Shown here: positions 1-9,562 of the stretch, piece after piece
Layout: the number at the start of each line of letters is the position of its first letter
Numbering within the stretch: the stretch's first letter is position 1
DNA from: CAWGQN01 sp963824885
GTDB taxonomy: Bacteria > Actinomycetota > Actinomycetes > Actinomycetales > Microbacteriaceae
Assembly (NCBI GenBank): GCA_963824885.1
Contig: CAWGQN010000010.1
Span: 248,001 to 312,000 of the forward strand
Direction of reading: 5' to 3'
DNA length: 64,000 nt
Position numbers and translations under genes: made by a program
Notes under the pieces: model-generated
Databases searched by the model: none
Told to the model about the DNA's origin: nothing
What the model saw: only the letters and a program-made list of their open reading frames with translations

Positions 1-368
1 TCGTGGATCACAAGAGGTCGCTTCGTGCGGCGAGCAGCAAGATACGCTGGCGTTGACGCGTAACCCCCAAAACCAATGACTCCGTCGATGTCACGCGACT
101 CAATTACGCGCGCGACATCGCGAACCGCCGTGATCAACCGCGGTCCAAATCGCAACGCGTCGAAGGTTGGTCTCCGAGGAAACGGAAGCGCGGGAATGAC
201 AATCAGCTCGTAGCCTCTCAACGGCACAAGGCGCGCTTCAAGACCCTCGGAAGTACCGACAACGAGAACGCGGTCGTCAGGATTTCGCGCTCTCAATGCG
301 TCGGCCATCGCCAAGAGCGGATTGACATGACCCGCGGTACCCCCTCCGGCAAGCAAATAGTTTGTCAT
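1..368 (-). CDS. murG: MurG, UDP-GlcNAc transferase (N-terminal part, cut by window edge)
   Basis: MurG adds GlcNAc to lipid I at the inner face of the membrane to make lipid II. I read 122 residues from an ATG at 368. The glycine-rich start of the family is present (LLAGGGTAGHVNPLLAMADA), followed by a VIGFGGY segment typical of the GT-B N-terminal acceptor domain. The C-terminal UDP-GlcNAc-binding half lies outside the window. The start codon overlaps the ftsW stop as ATGA, so the two are probably translationally coupled at the end of the dcw operon. The family call is confident; completeness cannot be judged. Confidence 0.93.
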   Translation of the reverse strand, partial: MTNYLLAGGGTAGHVNPLLAMADALRARNPDDRVLVVGTSEGLEARLVPLRGYELIVIPALPFPRRPTFDALRFGPRLITAVRDVARVIESRDIDGVIGFGGYASTPAYLAARRTKRPLVIH

Positions 369-1570
369 TGCGGGACGGACCGTTCGGACCTGGATCGTGA
401 GGGAATTTTGGCCCGTTCGCGAGCAAACGACAACACGATGCCGATGGCCAAGAGCGTCGAAATGAGCGCGGTACCACCGGCCGAAATGAGCGGGAGAGGC
501 ACGCCAAGGACCGGAATAACCCGGAGAACGACTCCCACATTGAGAAAAGCCTGCCCAATTATCCACGCCAACACCGCTCCCGTGACAACCCGAACAAACA
601 TGTCGTCGCTCGACCGAATTATGCGCACGAATACCACCGCCAAGAGCACGAATAACACGAGAACAACCAAAGCCCCCAAGAAGCCGATTTCCTCACCGAT
701 GATCGCAAAAATATAGTCGTTGTCTGCCGCGGGTAGCCACGACCATTTCGCCTTGGAATTGCCGAGTCCAACCCCGAAGAATCCTCCATTTGCCAGCGCC
801 CACGTGCCGTGAAGCGGTTGCCAACACGCGTTGGCATAGTCGGTACAGTCGTCGCCGAGAAATGTCGCAACTCGTCGCAATCGATTCGGGCTTGTTACCG
901 CTGCAAAAATCGCGATGAGAGCGCCGACCAGGGCCAAGAATCCGAGGATCCGCAATCGTACCCCGGCGAAGAAGAGACCGCCCAGAGCGATTCCCGCTAA
1001 AACCATCGTCGTTCCAAGGTCTCCGGCAAGAAGCACGAAAAATATCGCCCCTCCGGCAACCGCGAGCACGGGAAACAGCGCGTGCTTCCAATCATTCACG
1101 AGGTCTTTTCTAAAAGAAAGGAATGTCCCGAGCCACACCACGAGCCCCAGCTTGACCGCCTCGGACGGTTGGATGGTCGTTCCCGCCACGGAAATCCAGT
1201 TGCGGTTTCCCGCGACCATTTCACCGAGCGGCGTAAAGACGAGAAGTTGAAGACCCACGGCCGCAAAGATCGCTATCCAGGCAATTCTCCGAAAAAACTT
1301 CGTGTGCAATCGCGCCATGCCAAACATGAGGACAACACCAATGACGGCGGAAATTCCCTGGCGCCAAAAATTGTCGAGGATCCCGCCGGGTGACCGACCC
1401 GAGTCGACCGATGATGACGAAAAGACCATAATGAGACCCAAGACGACGAGAAACATCGTCGTTCCCAGCAAAAGAAAATAGTCCGCGCTACCAGCGGTCA
1501 AATTTCGACCCACACGCATCCTTGTGCCCGAACGGGGCTTACGGGCGAGGGGCGCACGAGGCCGACTCAT
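365..1570 (-). CDS. ftsW: FtsW, SEDS-family peptidoglycan polymerase
   Basis: Septal SEDS glycosyltransferase that polymerises lipid II together with FtsI. The protein (about 401 aa) has a basic N-terminus and about ten hydrophobic helices. It carries the SEDS signatures GNRNWISVAGTTIQPSE and PLISAGGTALISTLLAIGI near the C-terminus. I prefer the ATG at 1570, which has GAGG six bases upstream; an in-frame ATG at 1582 and a TTG at 1588 are alternatives. The gene overlaps the murD 3' end by about 30 bp and meets murG in an ATGA overlap. Its place between murD and murG argues for FtsW rather than RodA. Confidence 0.95.
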   Translation of the reverse strand: MSRPRAPLARKPRSGTRMRVGRNLTAGSADYFLLLGTTMFLVVLGLIMVFSSSSVDSGRSPGGILDNFWRQGISAVIGVVLMFGMARLHTKFFRRIAWIAIFAAVGLQLLVFTPLGEMVAGNRNWISVAGTTIQPSEAVKLGLVVWLGTFLSFRKDLVNDWKHALFPVLAVAGGAIFFVLLAGDLGTTMVLAGIALGGLFFAGVRLRILGFLALVGALIAIFAAVTSPNRLRRVATFLGDDCTDYANACWQPLHGTWALANGGFFGVGLGNSKAKWSWLPAADNDYIFAIIGEEIGFLGALVVLVLFVLLAVVFVRIIRSSDDMFVRVVTGAVLAWIIGQAFLNVGVVLRVIPVLGVPLPLISAGGTALISTLLAIGIVLSFARERAKIPSRSRSERSVPQ

Positions 1571-3062
1571 CATCTGCCTCATCTCCAACCTGGTTTCTCA
1601 CCGCTTCGGCGAATTGAGCGCCCCGATCCGCATAGTCACTAAACTGGTCCATCGACGCCGCGGCAGGAGCCAGTAGAACGACGTCTCCCGGAGTCGCAAC
1701 GCTCGCGGCGATGCCAACCGCTTGGGCCATTATTTGTTTAGTCTCTTGCCTATCAACCTCGTACACGGGCACCCCGGGCGCGTGTCGCGCGAATGCGCTG
1801 CGCACGGGAGTACGATCAGCGCCGATTATGATCGCAGCGCGCACGCGCGACGAGTGCGCCTTCACGAGGTTGCCGACATCAACATTCTTGAGCAAACCGC
1901 CGACGATCCACACGACGGACGAAAAAGACGACAGGGACGCATCGGCCGCGTGGGAATTCGTCGCTTTCGAGTCGTCAATCCACAACACGTCTCCCGATCG
2001 AGCAACCTTCTGCATGCGATGTTCGTCGAGTTCAAAAGTCGCAAGACCGTCTCGAATACTCTCGGGCGCCACGCCAAATGATCGAGCCAACGCACTCGCG
2101 GCAAGAATGTTCGCGAGCACGTGGGGAGGCGAAAGACCGAGCGTCGCCAACTCGTCAACAGTCGTCAGCCCAATTGCAAGGTCTGGTTGCCCGGCGAACG
2201 CGCGATCACAAAGGATCCCCTCGACGATTCCCAACTCGCCGACGCCGGGAGTGGATAACCCAAAACCAATTGCGCGCGCACCGTCGATAACATCGGCGTC
2301 GCGAACCATTTGCTCCGTGACCGGATCGTCGCGATTATAGACACACGCGACACGAGTGTGATCAAAAACTCTCGCCTTGGCGTCTCGATAGGCCGTCGCA
2401 GAACCGTGCCAGTCGAGGTGGTCTGGCGCAACGTTCAGACACGCGCTCGCGTACGGTGAAATCCCACGCGCATAAGTCAACTGGAAACTCGACAGTTCGA
2501 CCACGAGAACATCGAAGCCGTCGGGGTTGCGGACGGCGTCAAGCACCGGAGCGCCAATGTTGCCGCACGCTGTTGCCCTCACGCCGGCGGCGCGAAGCAT
2601 GTGGGCCACCAGTCGCACCGTCGTCGTCTTGCCGTTAGTTCCCGTGACGGCGATCCACTCGGCTGGCGTTCCAACTTTGTCTCGTAATCGCCACGCAAGC
2701 TCGATGTCACCCCAAATGTCAATCTCGTGGGCGCGAGCCCACTCCAGCGTCGGATGGTCGGGTCGAAACCCGGGTGACACGACGAGAATATCGGGGTTGA
2801 AATCGACGAGCTCGGCCGGTGGAGCATCGCCCTCCGGATCACGCACAATTGGAACTCCCAAAATGGTGAGAATCTTGGCTCGCTCCTCGTCGGCGTGCGA
2901 GCACACGACAAGTAAATTTGCACCGAGTTCAACGAGTGTGTCCGCCGCGGCGAATCCAGTGACGCCCAATCCCAAGACGCCCACTCGCAAACCACCCCAG
3001 TTCGCATGCCAACTGGTCAACGCGCCAATGCGCTCGGTTGACGATTTTTCCGCGTGTGCCAT
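1539..3062 (-). CDS. murD: MurD, UDP-MurNAc-L-Ala:D-Glu ligase
   Basis: Cytoplasmic ligase that adds D-glutamate to UDP-MurNAc-L-Ala. It has an N-terminal Rossmann-like domain (VGVLGLGVTGFAAADTL), the Mur-ligase ATP loop GTNGKTTTVRL at about residues 141-151, a central FDVLVVELSSFQL segment and a C-terminal domain with IDDSKATNSHA. About 507 aa, normal for MurD. I used the ATG at 3062, just after the mraY stop; an ATG at 3080 would overlap mraY by 16 bp. It lies between mraY and ftsW as in most actinobacterial dcw clusters. Confidence 0.95.
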   Translation of the reverse strand: MAHAEKSSTERIGALTSWHANWGGLRVGVLGLGVTGFAAADTLVELGANLLVVCSHADEERAKILTILGVPIVRDPEGDAPPAELVDFNPDILVVSPGFRPDHPTLEWARAHEIDIWGDIELAWRLRDKVGTPAEWIAVTGTNGKTTTVRLVAHMLRAAGVRATACGNIGAPVLDAVRNPDGFDVLVVELSSFQLTYARGISPYASACLNVAPDHLDWHGSATAYRDAKARVFDHTRVACVYNRDDPVTEQMVRDADVIDGARAIGFGLSTPGVGELGIVEGILCDRAFAGQPDLAIGLTTVDELATLGLSPPHVLANILAASALARSFGVAPESIRDGLATFELDEHRMQKVARSGDVLWIDDSKATNSHAADASLSSFSSVVWIVGGLLKNVDVGNLVKAHSSRVRAAIIIGADRTPVRSAFARHAPGVPVYEVDRQETKQIMAQAVGIAASVATPGDVVLLAPAAASMDQFSDYADRGAQFAEAVRNQVGDEADDESASCAPRP

Positions 3063-3064
3063 TC

Positions 3065-4159
3065 CTATCGCGACAACCATTCAAGGTAGAAAGTTCCCAC
3101 GGCGGCGGCGACAAAGAGCCCCGCGATAATCCAAAATCGCACGACAACAGTCACCTCGGCCCACCCTTTGAGTTCGAAATGATGGTGAATTGGACTCATG
3201 AGAAATATTCGTCGTCCGCGGGTGGCCTTGAAATATGCCCGCTGAATAATCACGGACCCGGTTTCAATGACGAATAAGCCTCCCGTCACGACAAGCAACA
3301 GTTCGGTGTGACTCAAGATCGCCAAAGCCGCCATCGCCCCGCCTAAACCGAGGGAACCCGTATCTCCGAGGAAAATTTGTGCCGGTGATGTATTCCACCA
3401 AAGGAATCCAATGAGCGATCCCACGATTGCCGCCGAGACGATCGCAAGATCGAGCGGATCTCGGACCGAGTAGCACTTGACGACCTCCGCGACGTCGTGG
3501 CGCGGAACAAAACACGACTGGTTCGACTGCCAAAACCCAATCAAAACGTACGAACCAACGACGAGGATCGATGCTCCGGTCGCAAGTCCATCGAGACCGT
3601 CCGAGATATTGACCCCGTTCGAGGCGCCCGTGACGATAAGACAGACCCACGCGAAAAAGGCAATTACCCCGACGATGACGCCCAAACTCATGAAGTCAAT
3701 CGGCAGGTCACGAAAGAGCGAGATCTTCGTCGACGCGGGCGTAACGCCCTTGTCGCTTGGGAAGTGGATCGCAAGGCCTCCGAAGAGTGCCGCAATGAGC
3801 ACTTGCCCACCGATCTTGCCCCAGCCGCTCAGCCCGAGACTGCGATGCTTTCGTACTTTGAGCAAGTCGTCAATAAATCCGACCGCCCCCAACCCGACCA
3901 TCATCAAGAGGACCAGAAGTGGAGAAACAGTGATGGCTTCGCCCGTAATTAACACCGCGGCAAAATAGCTCAGCGACGACCCGAATATGATGATGAGCCC
4001 ACCCATAGTGGCGGTACCGTGCTTCGCGTGGTGCGATTTCGGACCATCGGCCCGAATAAATTGACCCCAACCCAGACGCTTAAAAAGCCGAACAAAGAGC
4101 GGCGTCGTTATTAACGAAAAGCACAGCGATAGCGCGCCCGCAATGAGCAGGGCTCTCAC
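3065..4159 (-). CDS. mraY: MraY, phospho-MurNAc-pentapeptide translocase
   Basis: Integral membrane enzyme that moves phospho-MurNAc-pentapeptide onto undecaprenyl phosphate, giving lipid I. The 364-residue protein has about ten membrane segments and the family motifs: GPKSHHAKHGTATMGG near the N-terminus, FIDDLLKVRKHRSLGL, the NGVNISDGLDGLATG loop, FLGDTGSLGLGG and the histidine motif PIHHHFELKGW. It starts with GTG at 4159, overlapping the murF TGA as GTGA, so reinitiation after murF is likely. Confidence 0.97.
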   Translation of the reverse strand: MRALLIAGALSLCFSLITTPLFVRLFKRLGWGQFIRADGPKSHHAKHGTATMGGLIIIFGSSLSYFAAVLITGEAITVSPLLVLLMMVGLGAVGFIDDLLKVRKHRSLGLSGWGKIGGQVLIAALFGGLAIHFPSDKGVTPASTKISLFRDLPIDFMSLGVIVGVIAFFAWVCLIVTGASNGVNISDGLDGLATGASILVVGSYVLIGFWQSNQSCFVPRHDVAEVVKCYSVRDPLDLAIVSAAIVGSLIGFLWWNTSPAQIFLGDTGSLGLGGAMAALAILSHTELLLVVTGGLFVIETGSVIIQRAYFKATRGRRIFLMSPIHHHFELKGWAEVTVVVRFWIIAGLFVAAAVGTFYLEWLSR

Positions 4160-5568
4160 GAAAAAGACCCCCCAAGACGATCACCCAGGAATCGAAGCGC
4201 GGCCGAGTTCGACGACTTCACTAAAACAGTGTCTCCCGAATTGACCATCTCTTCGAGCACCGCGTGCGCTTCGTCAGGCGTGTTGACAAAGACCGATTCG
4301 CCATTCCACGATCCTTCACTTTCGGCGGCAAGGTGGATGCGACGCGCACGTTCACCGACGACGACGAGTCGGTCGATATTCAACCGCACCGCACGCTGCC
4401 CAATGCGATCATGCTCCTCGCCGGACCGGTCACCGAGCTCACTCATTTCACCAAGAACCGCAATCGCTCTCGCTCCCGGCTTGACGATTTGCACGAGGGT
4501 CTTGAGCGCCGCGGCCATCGAATCGGGACTCGCATTGTAGGCGTCATTAATGATCGTCACGCCGTTCGCTCCGCCGAGGAGCTCCATTCGCCACCGCTCC
4601 GCCCGCTCAACTGAGTTGAGGCCCGCGACAATGTCATCGATTCCGATGCCGAGCGCGTGCGCCACGGCCGACGCCGCTAGCGCGTTGGTGACGTGGTGTT
4701 CACCAAGAATACGAAATGCGATTGACCGCTTTTCGCCGCCGAAAATGGACAGGTCAAACGACGTGCCGTGCGCTGTCGGAAGAACGTCGGTCGCCCTCAC
4801 GTCGGCCCGCTCGTCGAGACCAAACCACACAACGCGGGCTCGCGTCTTCGCTCCCATACTCGCGACTCTCGAATCGTCGACATTGAGCACGGCCACGTCG
4901 TCGGCGTGCAATTCGGAAACCATTTCTGTCTTAGCTCGGAGTGTTGATTCGAGGCTGCCAAAATGGCCGGCGTGGGCAAGACCGACGGTCAATACGACTC
5001 CGACATCGGGTTGTGCCATCCTGACCAAACTTGCGATTTCACCGATTGCGCTCGCCCCCATTTCGACGATGAGAAATCGCGTGTCGTCGCGAACCCTGAG
5101 CATTGTGTGGGGCGCTCCGACCTCGTTGTTGAAAGACTCGCGCGGCGAAACGGTCTCACCGACGCGGGAACAAATCGCTGCCACGAGATTTTTCGTCGTT
5201 GTTTTACCATTTGATCCCGTTATCGCAACCACCGTCAGATGGCCGCGAGCTCGAACCTTCTTCACTACAAACGCCGCGAGGGAGCCGAGCGCCACGACAA
5301 CATCGTCCACAACGATTTGTGCCACGTCCTCGTCGACTTCGTGCTCAACGATTGCGAGAACGGCTCCGGAGCTGACCGCTGCCCCGACAAAGAGGTGCCC
5401 GTCGGTTTCCAAGCCCGGTTTCGCAAGGAAAATCGATCCGTTGACAATGAGCCTCGAATCCGTCTCGACGGCTCCCCCGACGACCGAGTCAATCGATAAG
5501 GGAGATCGATCAAGTGTGAGTAATCCGTGCAACGCCGCCGCGATTTCGCCAAGCGTAAGATCAATCAC
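4156..5568 (-). CDS. murF: MurF, D-Ala-D-Ala adding ligase
   Basis: Cytoplasmic ligase that completes the UDP-MurNAc-pentapeptide by adding D-Ala-D-Ala. The 470-aa protein has an N-terminal DSR segment (VETDSRLIVNGSIFLA), the ATP loop ITGSNGKTTTKNL and the MurF motif INDAYNASPDSM. The frame is open further upstream inside murE, but the first residues that look like MurF begin at the GTG at 5568. That start overlaps the murE stop by eight bases, as expected for coupled translation. The downstream mraY start overlaps the murF stop. Confidence 0.95.
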   Translation of the reverse strand: MIDLTLGEIAAALHGLLTLDRSPLSIDSVVGGAVETDSRLIVNGSIFLAKPGLETDGHLFVGAAVSSGAVLAIVEHEVDEDVAQIVVDDVVVALGSLAAFVVKKVRARGHLTVVAITGSNGKTTTKNLVAAICSRVGETVSPRESFNNEVGAPHTMLRVRDDTRFLIVEMGASAIGEIASLVRMAQPDVGVVLTVGLAHAGHFGSLESTLRAKTEMVSELHADDVAVLNVDDSRVASMGAKTRARVVWFGLDERADVRATDVLPTAHGTSFDLSIFGGEKRSIAFRILGEHHVTNALAASAVAHALGIGIDDIVAGLNSVERAERWRMELLGGANGVTIINDAYNASPDSMAAALKTLVQIVKPGARAIAVLGEMSELGDRSGEEHDRIGQRAVRLNIDRLVVVGERARRIHLAAESEGSWNGESVFVNTPDEAHAVLEEMVNSGDTVLVKSSNSAALRFLGDRLGGSFS

Positions 5569-7108
5569 TGAGCCACCCCACGTCACGGAGTGCTTGCCGG
5601 GCGTCTTCTCGCGCAAAATAAGGAATCTTCTCCCCGTTGACGTCGTGATAGTCTTCATGACCCGGACCCGCGTACAGGATTGCGTCGCCTTCGCGAGCAA
5701 GAGAGAGAGCGTGACGGAAAGCCTCGCGAGGGTCCGCTACCTCGTGCAACTCACCGCGTGGAACCGCCTCGCGTGCTCCGTCCAGCAAGGCAGATCGAAT
5801 CACCGCGGGATTCTCGAAACGAGGATTCATGTCGGTGATGACCACAACGTCGGCGTTTTCAGCGGCGATTCGGCCCATGTCGTGCCTCTTCGTCTTGTCC
5901 CGATCACCGTCGGCACCAAATACCATAATAATTCGGCCTGAAACGGAGTGACGGAGCGAAGCGAGTATGCGAAGAAATGCGTCCGGGGTGTGACCGTAAT
6001 CGACAAAGACAAGCGGACCTCTTTCGCCGGAAATTCGCTCGAGACGGCCCGGAATATAGACGTCAATACCGCCGTCCCGATTAAGAGCGTGAGCAATTAC
6101 ATCAAGATCACATCCCGATTCGACGAGCATGACAATGGCCAGACCCGCATTTGCCGCCATAAAGGATCCGACAAGAGGAACGGACGCGTCAAGCGATCGG
6201 CCGTTGGGTCCGGAAAGCCTGAACGCAGTTCGGGTTATCGTTTGTTCGGCGACCGAAATCACCCAATCGGACTCTCCCGGTACGGTGCCGACGGTTGAGA
6301 CGGGAATACGGGATTCGTCGAGAAGTCGTCTCCCCCACTCCGAATCGACACAGACGACGCCCCGGCGAGCCCGGTCAGGCTGAAATAACTCGCGTTTGGC
6401 AGCGAAGTAATCGGCCATCGAATCGTAGTCGTCGAGATGGTCATGACTGAGATTCGTAAACCCGACGACGTCGAATACGAGGCCGTCGACGCGGTGCCGA
6501 GAAAGCGCTTGCGCCGATACTTCGATTGCAGCGGCGCGAACATCGGCCTCGCGCATGCGGGCGAGCAAGGCGTGCAATTCGCTCGCCTCCGGTGTCGTGA
6601 GGGAACTCGTGACCACCTCATCGCCAATGCGCCGGTCAACGGTCGAACTCAATCCCGAACGCACGCCAATCTGCGCAAGAATTGCTGATAAGAGATAGAC
6701 AACAGACGTCTTTCCGTTTGTGCCGGTGACGCCGAACACGGTCGGCAAATCGTCAGTTGTCCGGTATATCCACGCGGAAATTTCGCCAAGAGCTTCACGC
6801 GGGTCGGGGACGACAAGAATAGGAACGGCGCGATCTTCAATCAGCGATGCCCCGCGGCGATCAGTAAGAATTGCCACGGCACCCGATTCGCGCGCTTTCT
6901 GGGCAAACGCGGCTCCGTGTGCCTGTCGACCTTGAACGCCCACGTAAAGGTCGCCCGGTTCAATGTCATCCGTCGTGAGAGACACGCCACTAATTTCGAG
7001 ACCGCTAGCGGTGCCGACCACATCAAGGCCAAACTCGGCGACAAGTTGTGAGAGGGAACGCGGCCGGGAGTACGACGGCCGCAACCCAGAGGGACCCCGT
7101 GCGGTCAC
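5561..7108 (-). CDS. murE: MurE, UDP-MurNAc-tripeptide synthetase
   Basis: Ligase that adds the diamino acid at position 3 of the stem peptide. It starts at GTG 7108 and is 515 aa long. The ATP loop VFGVTGTNGKTSVVYLL and the carbamoylated-lysine region (AAIEVSAQALSRHRVDG) are present. The diamino-acid motif, usually DNPR in meso-DAP enzymes, reads DMNPRFENP: the NPR is kept but a Met follows the Asp. Microbacteriaceae use varied diamino acids (Lys, DAB, Orn), so the substrate should not be assumed from this motif. The coding chain runs ftsI, murE, murF. Confidence 0.94.
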   Translation of the reverse strand: MTARGPSGLRPSYSRPRSLSQLVAEFGLDVVGTASGLEISGVSLTTDDIEPGDLYVGVQGRQAHGAAFAQKARESGAVAILTDRRGASLIEDRAVPILVVPDPREALGEISAWIYRTTDDLPTVFGVTGTNGKTSVVYLLSAILAQIGVRSGLSSTVDRRIGDEVVTSSLTTPEASELHALLARMREADVRAAAIEVSAQALSRHRVDGLVFDVVGFTNLSHDHLDDYDSMADYFAAKRELFQPDRARRGVVCVDSEWGRRLLDESRIPVSTVGTVPGESDWVISVAEQTITRTAFRLSGPNGRSLDASVPLVGSFMAANAGLAIVMLVESGCDLDVIAHALNRDGGIDVYIPGRLERISGERGPLVFVDYGHTPDAFLRILASLRHSVSGRIIMVFGADGDRDKTKRHDMGRIAAENADVVVITDMNPRFENPAVIRSALLDGAREAVPRGELHEVADPREAFRHALSLAREGDAILYAGPGHEDYHDVNGEKIPYFAREDARQALRDVGWLSD

Positions 7109-7143
7109 TGTGCCCCCTACGGTCGATTGTATGAGGTTTGACT

Positions 7144-8913
7144 TTACCAGCTTGTCGGGATGTCGGGTGACGAGCCCGCGGACGGTTGAACACGGTACGT
7201 CTTGAGCGCCTGACTCATCACGTCACGGAACACGGGAGCCGACGCTGCAGATGTAGTCATCTTAACCGGATTAGCGATATTGACCGAAACGACGAATTGA
7301 GGGTCATCAGCGGGCGCGAATCCCGAGAGTGAGACCAAGTAGCTCGTGGAATACCCGCCATTGCCATCAGCTTGCTGTGCCGTGCCGGTCTTGGCAGCCA
7401 CCCGATACCCGGGAATCGCGAGTGTTGTCTTCAGCCACCCTTTCGAGGCAACATTTTCGAGCATGCTGACGGTGCCGTGTGCTGCCGTCTCAGAAACGAC
7501 GCGAGTCCCTTCGCGTGACGGCACGTGCGTCATTTTTCCATCGGCCTGCTTGCACCCCTCGACGAGCTGAACGGGCATTCGCACCCCGGCATTTCCAATC
7601 GCTTGGTAGACACCCGCCACCTGGATCGCCGTTGCCGACAACCCTTGGCCAAACATGGTCGCATAATTCGTCTGGGGGTCCCAATCTTCAAAGTGATGCA
7701 GCGTTCCTGCCGCTTCGGCGGGAAAACCGACCTGAGTCGGGGTCCCAATTCCGAAGTTTTGCAAATAGTGAAATCGGGACTGCTCAGAAAGAATTGCACC
7801 GAGCTGACCGATACCGGTGTTAGAGGAATCCACGAGCGCGCCAGTGAGCGTCAATTTCTCCGGGGGGTGAGGATCGCTATCGTGAAACGCGGCTCCGTTC
7901 GGGGCGATATAGCTGTACGGCGCAACAACCTGACTGAGAGGGTTAGCTTGGCCGCTATCGAGGAGCGCGGCCGCCGTAATTGACTTGAACGTCGAACCGG
8001 GTTCGAACGGCGCGCTAAACGCGGTTGAACCTCGCCACTGTGCGGGGGTAGCGCCGACATTATTGGGGTCAACCACCGGAGTCTCAGCAACCGCGCGCAA
8101 TTTACCCGTTTTTACGTCGACCACGGTCACGATTCCGTTCGTCGCGCCCACCTCCGCGACGCGTTCAGACAACCGCTGCTGCGCATACCACTGGAGATCT
8201 CGTTTGATCGTCGTGACGACGGTTGCGCCGTTTGTCGATGGACTCAGGGTGTTGCTGGTTCCCGGAATTTCAACGTCGTCAGCACCCCGCTCGTGGCGGG
8301 CCGATCCGTCGGATCCAACGAGACAGTTGTCATACGCATATTCAAGTCCCGCGAGCGCGACGTTGTCGGTTCCTACATATCCAACGAGATTGCCAGCTAC
8401 GGATCCGTTTGGGTACGTTCTTCCTTCGACGGCCCGGATAAAGAGCCAGGGAATTTTGAGCGCGTCGAGCGCGCGAAAGCGTTCTACGCTCACTCCACGC
8501 TGGACGTATGCGAAGTCCGACTCCGGGTCGCTCGCCAATGCCGACGACACAATGGCTTGAATCTGGTCCGCCGACATTCCGAGAATTTCCCCAATATTGG
8601 CTGCAGCTTGCTTGACAGTCACCGGTTGTTTGTCAGAGTTGACGTAATCCACCGTTTTCTTCGGCGACAGTGTCACATCGTACTGGGTAACGGATTCGGC
8701 GAGAGTGCCACCCTCACTGTCCACGATGCTCCCGCGCGATCCATGCAACGTCGTCAATACCGTGCGTTCCGCCACGTTTTGAGCTTGCGAGTTGAGTTCA
8801 GTCGCGCTCACAACCTGAATCTGTAGGAGCTTGACGGCGAACGCGCAAATGATGACCAGGACGCATGCCATCGCCGCGGTTGCTCGTCGCCTCCGTGACC
8901 GTGACTCGTTCAT
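7144..8913 (-). CDS. ftsI: FtsI (PBP3), septal transpeptidase
   Basis: Class B penicillin-binding protein that cross-links septal peptidoglycan with FtsW. The 589-aa protein has a short Arg-rich cytoplasmic tail, one N-terminal membrane segment (MACVLVIICAFAVKLL), a dimerisation domain, and the transpeptidase triads: EPGSTFKSITAAALL (SxxK), DSSNTGIGQLG (SxN) and AAKTGTAQQ (KTG). The frame is open upstream to 9060, but ATG 8913 has a GGGAGAG ribosome site and begins immediately before the basic tail. It follows the ftsL-like gene by 34 bp. Confidence 0.95.
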   Translation of the reverse strand: MNESRSRRRRATAAMACVLVIICAFAVKLLQIQVVSATELNSQAQNVAERTVLTTLHGSRGSIVDSEGGTLAESVTQYDVTLSPKKTVDYVNSDKQPVTVKQAAANIGEILGMSADQIQAIVSSALASDPESDFAYVQRGVSVERFRALDALKIPWLFIRAVEGRTYPNGSVAGNLVGYVGTDNVALAGLEYAYDNCLVGSDGSARHERGADDVEIPGTSNTLSPSTNGATVVTTIKRDLQWYAQQRLSERVAEVGATNGIVTVVDVKTGKLRAVAETPVVDPNNVGATPAQWRGSTAFSAPFEPGSTFKSITAAALLDSGQANPLSQVVAPYSYIAPNGAAFHDSDPHPPEKLTLTGALVDSSNTGIGQLGAILSEQSRFHYLQNFGIGTPTQVGFPAEAAGTLHHFEDWDPQTNYATMFGQGLSATAIQVAGVYQAIGNAGVRMPVQLVEGCKQADGKMTHVPSREGTRVVSETAAHGTVSMLENVASKGWLKTTLAIPGYRVAAKTGTAQQADGNGGYSTSYLVSLSGFAPADDPQFVVSVNIANPVKMTTSAASAPVFRDVMSQALKTYRVQPSAGSSPDIPTSW

Positions 8914-8947
8914 TTCTCTCTCCCGTGCGGTCGATTGATCGTTCTGT

Positions 8948-9508
8948 CTAGTGCGTTGTGGGCACCGATTGTCCGCCGTTCGGGCCCGGCGAAGGAGCGC
9001 CAGGGCTCCGGGCAAGCCGGTCGAGTAGCGAGTTTGGAACAAGGACACCTGCTGAACCAACGAGGACGCCGGCGTGACTCACGGCGGGACTTGGCCGTCC
9101 CAAAACCGCTCCGTCCGAGAGCCGCAAATAGACCGGACTCGCGTTCTTTACCATTCCTAGTGCCTCCGCGTTGGCCGCGAGATTCTGCGGCGACGAGAGC
9201 CGCTGGAGATCGTGACTGACGCTCTGCGACGTGCGAGCGAGCTCCTTTCCGTCCTTGTGTAGAACCTCAAGGCGATACGCGCCTTGCGACAACCCCACGC
9301 TCAAGAGAAGCTGCGCAACGATGACGATCAGAATTGCGGCGACCGTGACGCACGCACACGCGGTTTTCTTTTGATTCCGAGGCGTGGAAACCTCGCCTCC
9401 CACGGTGAAGGAGGGTTTTTTAACGGCCGGATAGCGGGGACCCTGCGGTTCGAGAGGTGCGGATGGGGGCGCAGGAAATGCCGGCTCGGCATACGCGAGT
9501 TTGCTCAT
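8948..9508 (-). CDS. FtsL-like bitopic cell-division protein
   Basis: A 186-aa protein between rsmH and ftsI, the usual place of FtsL in actinobacterial dcw clusters. It has a Pro-rich cytoplasmic N-terminus of about 47 residues, one membrane segment (VTVAAILIVIVAQLLLSVGL), a short coiled-coil-like extracytoplasmic part with LEVLHKDGKELARTSQSVS, then a Pro/Gly-rich tail. FtsL proteins diverge strongly, so the name rests on position and topology; no catalytic motif is expected. The role would be scaffolding FtsQLB to activate FtsW/FtsI. AGGAG precedes the ATG. Confidence 0.75.
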   Translation of the reverse strand: MSKLAYAEPAFPAPPSAPLEPQGPRYPAVKKPSFTVGGEVSTPRNQKKTACACVTVAAILIVIVAQLLLSVGLSQGAYRLEVLHKDGKELARTSQSVSHDLQRLSSPQNLAANAEALGMVKNASPVYLRLSDGAVLGRPSPAVSHAGVLVGSAGVLVPNSLLDRLARSPGAPSPGPNGGQSVPTTH

Positions 9509-9562
9509 GCGGCGCTCCTAATTCGTTCAGCAGCGCGGAGCCGCACGGACGTCGCACGAGCA

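Noticed and set aside
4550..5941. 463-codon plus-strand open frame across murF and murE
   Set aside because: Antisense shadow caused by high third-position GC; murF and murE motifs on the minus strand are unambiguous.
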